Positions 62,128-64,000 of a stretch of 64,000 bases of DNA are shown here, piece after piece. How positions within the stretch are numbered: the stretch's first letter is position 1; each line of letters begins with the position of its first letter. The position numbers were made by a program, and so were the translations under genes. The DNA is from Dirofilaria immitis (Eukaryota; Nematoda; Chromadorea; Rhabditida; Onchocercidae). Below the pieces are notes generated by a model. That model was not told the origin of the DNA. It was given only the letters and a program-made list of their open reading frames with translations, and did not search any database. The stretch spans positions 6,253,501 through 6,317,500 of the forward strand of contig JAKNDB010000068.1 of assembly GCA_024305405.1 (NCBI GenBank), in the 5' to 3' direction.

Positions 62128-64000
62128 TCAGTCAATTAAAATAAATTGTAAAAAATAGTGCACCAAGTTGTAAAATTGTGCCGTAATCCAGTTGCAGTCA
62201 GCATTTGGATTCCCACGTGGTGATAGCGTTTCGGTTATGGGCCATATATTCTGACCATATACGTGACGTTCAGCTTGCCACAATCCATAAGCGCAATTTT
62301 GTTCGAAACAAAACCGAAGCTCTTCATCATCTACACACTGAATATCTTGACGCATCTGAATAGATGAAAAATTTATTGAAAATTTATATTATTGCAATTG
62401 GGAAGGTAGTACGAACCGATGTATCAAAATTCCGAGCAAATATTCCTTCTTAATTTGTTTCTCATTATCAGCAAATTATTAATAAGCATTAATAATTTCA
62501 AATTCTCTTTTATTTTATCGCGTACCCGTATGAGCACTTCATTACCACAATTGTATCGGATAACATTTAGCAAGCTTTGCATATTTACATGTCCATTCCG
62601 ACGAAGATAATACATTAAAGCGATACGAAGCACATCACATTCTGAACGAACTGGTAGATTTTCGCATTTCAACAATGCTTCCACAGCACCTTGATCCATC
62701 TGTGCGAATCGTAAATCCAAAATTACCTTATATAAAATATGAAAAATTAGTTTAAGTGAATTGATTGATTATTTGATAGAAAATTTCAAAGTTTTTTCTT
62801 TTCAAGTAAAAAATTTGAAATATAGTTATGATTTTCAATCAAATATACTTCCTACTTCTTCTAGAGATTGCATCACATAAGTAAGTATGAAATCTTTTGT
62901 TCGAAGCGATAAATCAGATTGTCGATTACAGCTAATATTCCAACAATCCAATAAACAATTATGCTCAGCTGCTTTTGTATGATAAATTTTTCAATTATTG
63001 ATCTCATCGATGGTACCTGTAAAAACCACATATAAAAATAAAAAAAAAAGGCTATTTACCGTGTTCGTGTGATTTTAAAATATTTTAACTTAAAAATGAT
63101 AAGTCTTTCTTTAAAAAACCTTTTTAATAAGAAAACTTCAAGGTTTGCATAATTTATTCGAATTTTAATTCCAGTACCGTAATATTATCATCGAATAAAT
63201 TTATATATAACTTCAAGATTCGAGAAATCCTTTAATCTTTCATATAATTTGGCAATTACCTGAAGTTTGCTGCATAAGACTAGAAGTTCTGGAATTTCGG
63301 CTAATGAGCATGGTAATATACCACTGTAAAAGAAATTAATCATCCGACGAACAGCGCTAGCATCATAATTTGTAAGGTGTTTAATCTTTAGCATTACAGG
63401 TCTGTTTTGCATTCTCATTTCCTTTGAATAATATCGACGGAAATATCCGGAATGAGCTGTGGCTATTTCAGAATGAAGCATTACAGTAGTATTATCACTA
63501 AGCTGAAAAAGATTCAAGTACACTATTTGCAAGCTTATAAATAATACACATATTAATATGTGTATTATTTATAGATATTTCTCTCAGAATTTCCAGAGAT
63601 TTGGCTTTGAAAGAAGAGAATCCAAAATCCAAATTATATCTATCAGTATAACATCCGATAGTATGGAATATGATTATTAATTTTGAAAGAATATCTAAAA
63701 ATATAAATATATTATAAATGTCTTAAAATGTACCGTGATAGAAATATCTGGTTGCGGTTTTTCATTCGAAGTTTGAATCTGATCCAAATAATGTGATAAC
63801 TTAAGAATTTCATTATGCATAACAATATTTATATAAATTCCATTCAAGCTTAAGATTTCATTCTATAGCAAAAATTATAATTAATTCATGTCCGAATACA
63901 AATGAGATAATTATTTTTTATTATTAATATTTTCAGTAAGAAAATTTTAAATTTACATTGGTAATTCGAAAAGATGAACCTTTCCTTGATGAGCAAGAAG
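62128..64000 (-). CDS. BTB-BACK domain protein (5' end beyond window)
   Basis: Minus-strand exons: from the window edge to 63957, then 63862-63734, 63502-63260, 63016-62856, 62726-62526 and 62355-62128 (stop). PDISITLSDNTTVMLHSEIA and SGYFRRYYSKEM form the BTB core, followed by MINFFYSGILPCSLAEIPEL. The BACK domain follows, with AAEHNCLLDCWNIS and ALLKCENLPVRSECDVLRIA. After it come about 75 residues without kelch repeats. BTB-BACK proteins often act as substrate adaptors of Cullin-3 ubiquitin ligases; that role is inferred here. The 63016-62856 exon lacks one base within 62984-62991; the length and phase are then exact. No ATG is visible inside the window. Confidence 0.85.
63536..63573. repeat. 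perfect 38-bp palindrome in a BTB-gene intron
   Basis: Nineteen-bp arms (TATAAATAATACACATATT and its exact reverse complement) with no loop, in the intron just upstream of the 63502 exon. Confidence 0.85.

Overview
The window looks like nuclear DNA of a filarial or closely related parasitic nematode. It is very AT-rich, with short exons, introns that mostly end in TTTCAG or TTTTAG, long ATT/AAT microsatellites, proteins whose closest families are animal ones, and a fragment that looks like DNA from the bacterial endosymbiont Wolbachia. Genus is not decidable from the sequence. Exon models were built by hand from splice motifs, reading phase and, where available, similarity to known families.

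Layout. 7-1693 (minus): a small secreted protein with five EF-hands. 1.7-11.8 kb: a 10 kb gene desert. 11767-17564 (plus): a large secreted protein with a 20-residue glutamine run and twelve EF-hand sites arranged as six pairs. 18687-18759 (minus): tRNA-Lys(UUU). 19.36-21.7 kb (plus): an unknown acidic, low-complexity protein, followed by a pure ATT array. 23886-32138 (minus): an unknown, largely disordered protein of about 850 residues with repeated proline-rich ligand-like motifs. 32.1-43.8 kb: a second desert with microsatellites. 43770-49731 (plus): a complete Smad4-type co-Smad (MH1 and MH2). 50680-53055 (minus): MAK16, tail-to-tail with the Smad. 53.28-53.74 kb: degenerate pieces of bacterial ccmE and an MlaF-type ABC ATPase. 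54935-60754 (plus): CDC45, head-to-head with MAK16 across the bacterial insert. 62128 to the right edge (minus): a BTB-BACK protein that continues beyond the window.

How the genes relate. This is a eukaryotic stretch without operon logic. The two outer EF-hand genes are divergent and probably related. MAK16 (60S ribosome assembly) and CDC45 (replicative helicase) are housekeeping genes that share one 1.9 kb upstream region. The Smad is a transcription factor of the TGF-beta pathway.

A caveat for every model: about fifteen single-base frame breaks, mostly one missing base in a homopolymer, occur in exons of seven of the eight protein genes, including essential single-copy families. This points to consensus errors in the assembly rather than pseudogenes. 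The bacterial fragments are different: they are truncated and carry substitutions at key positions.
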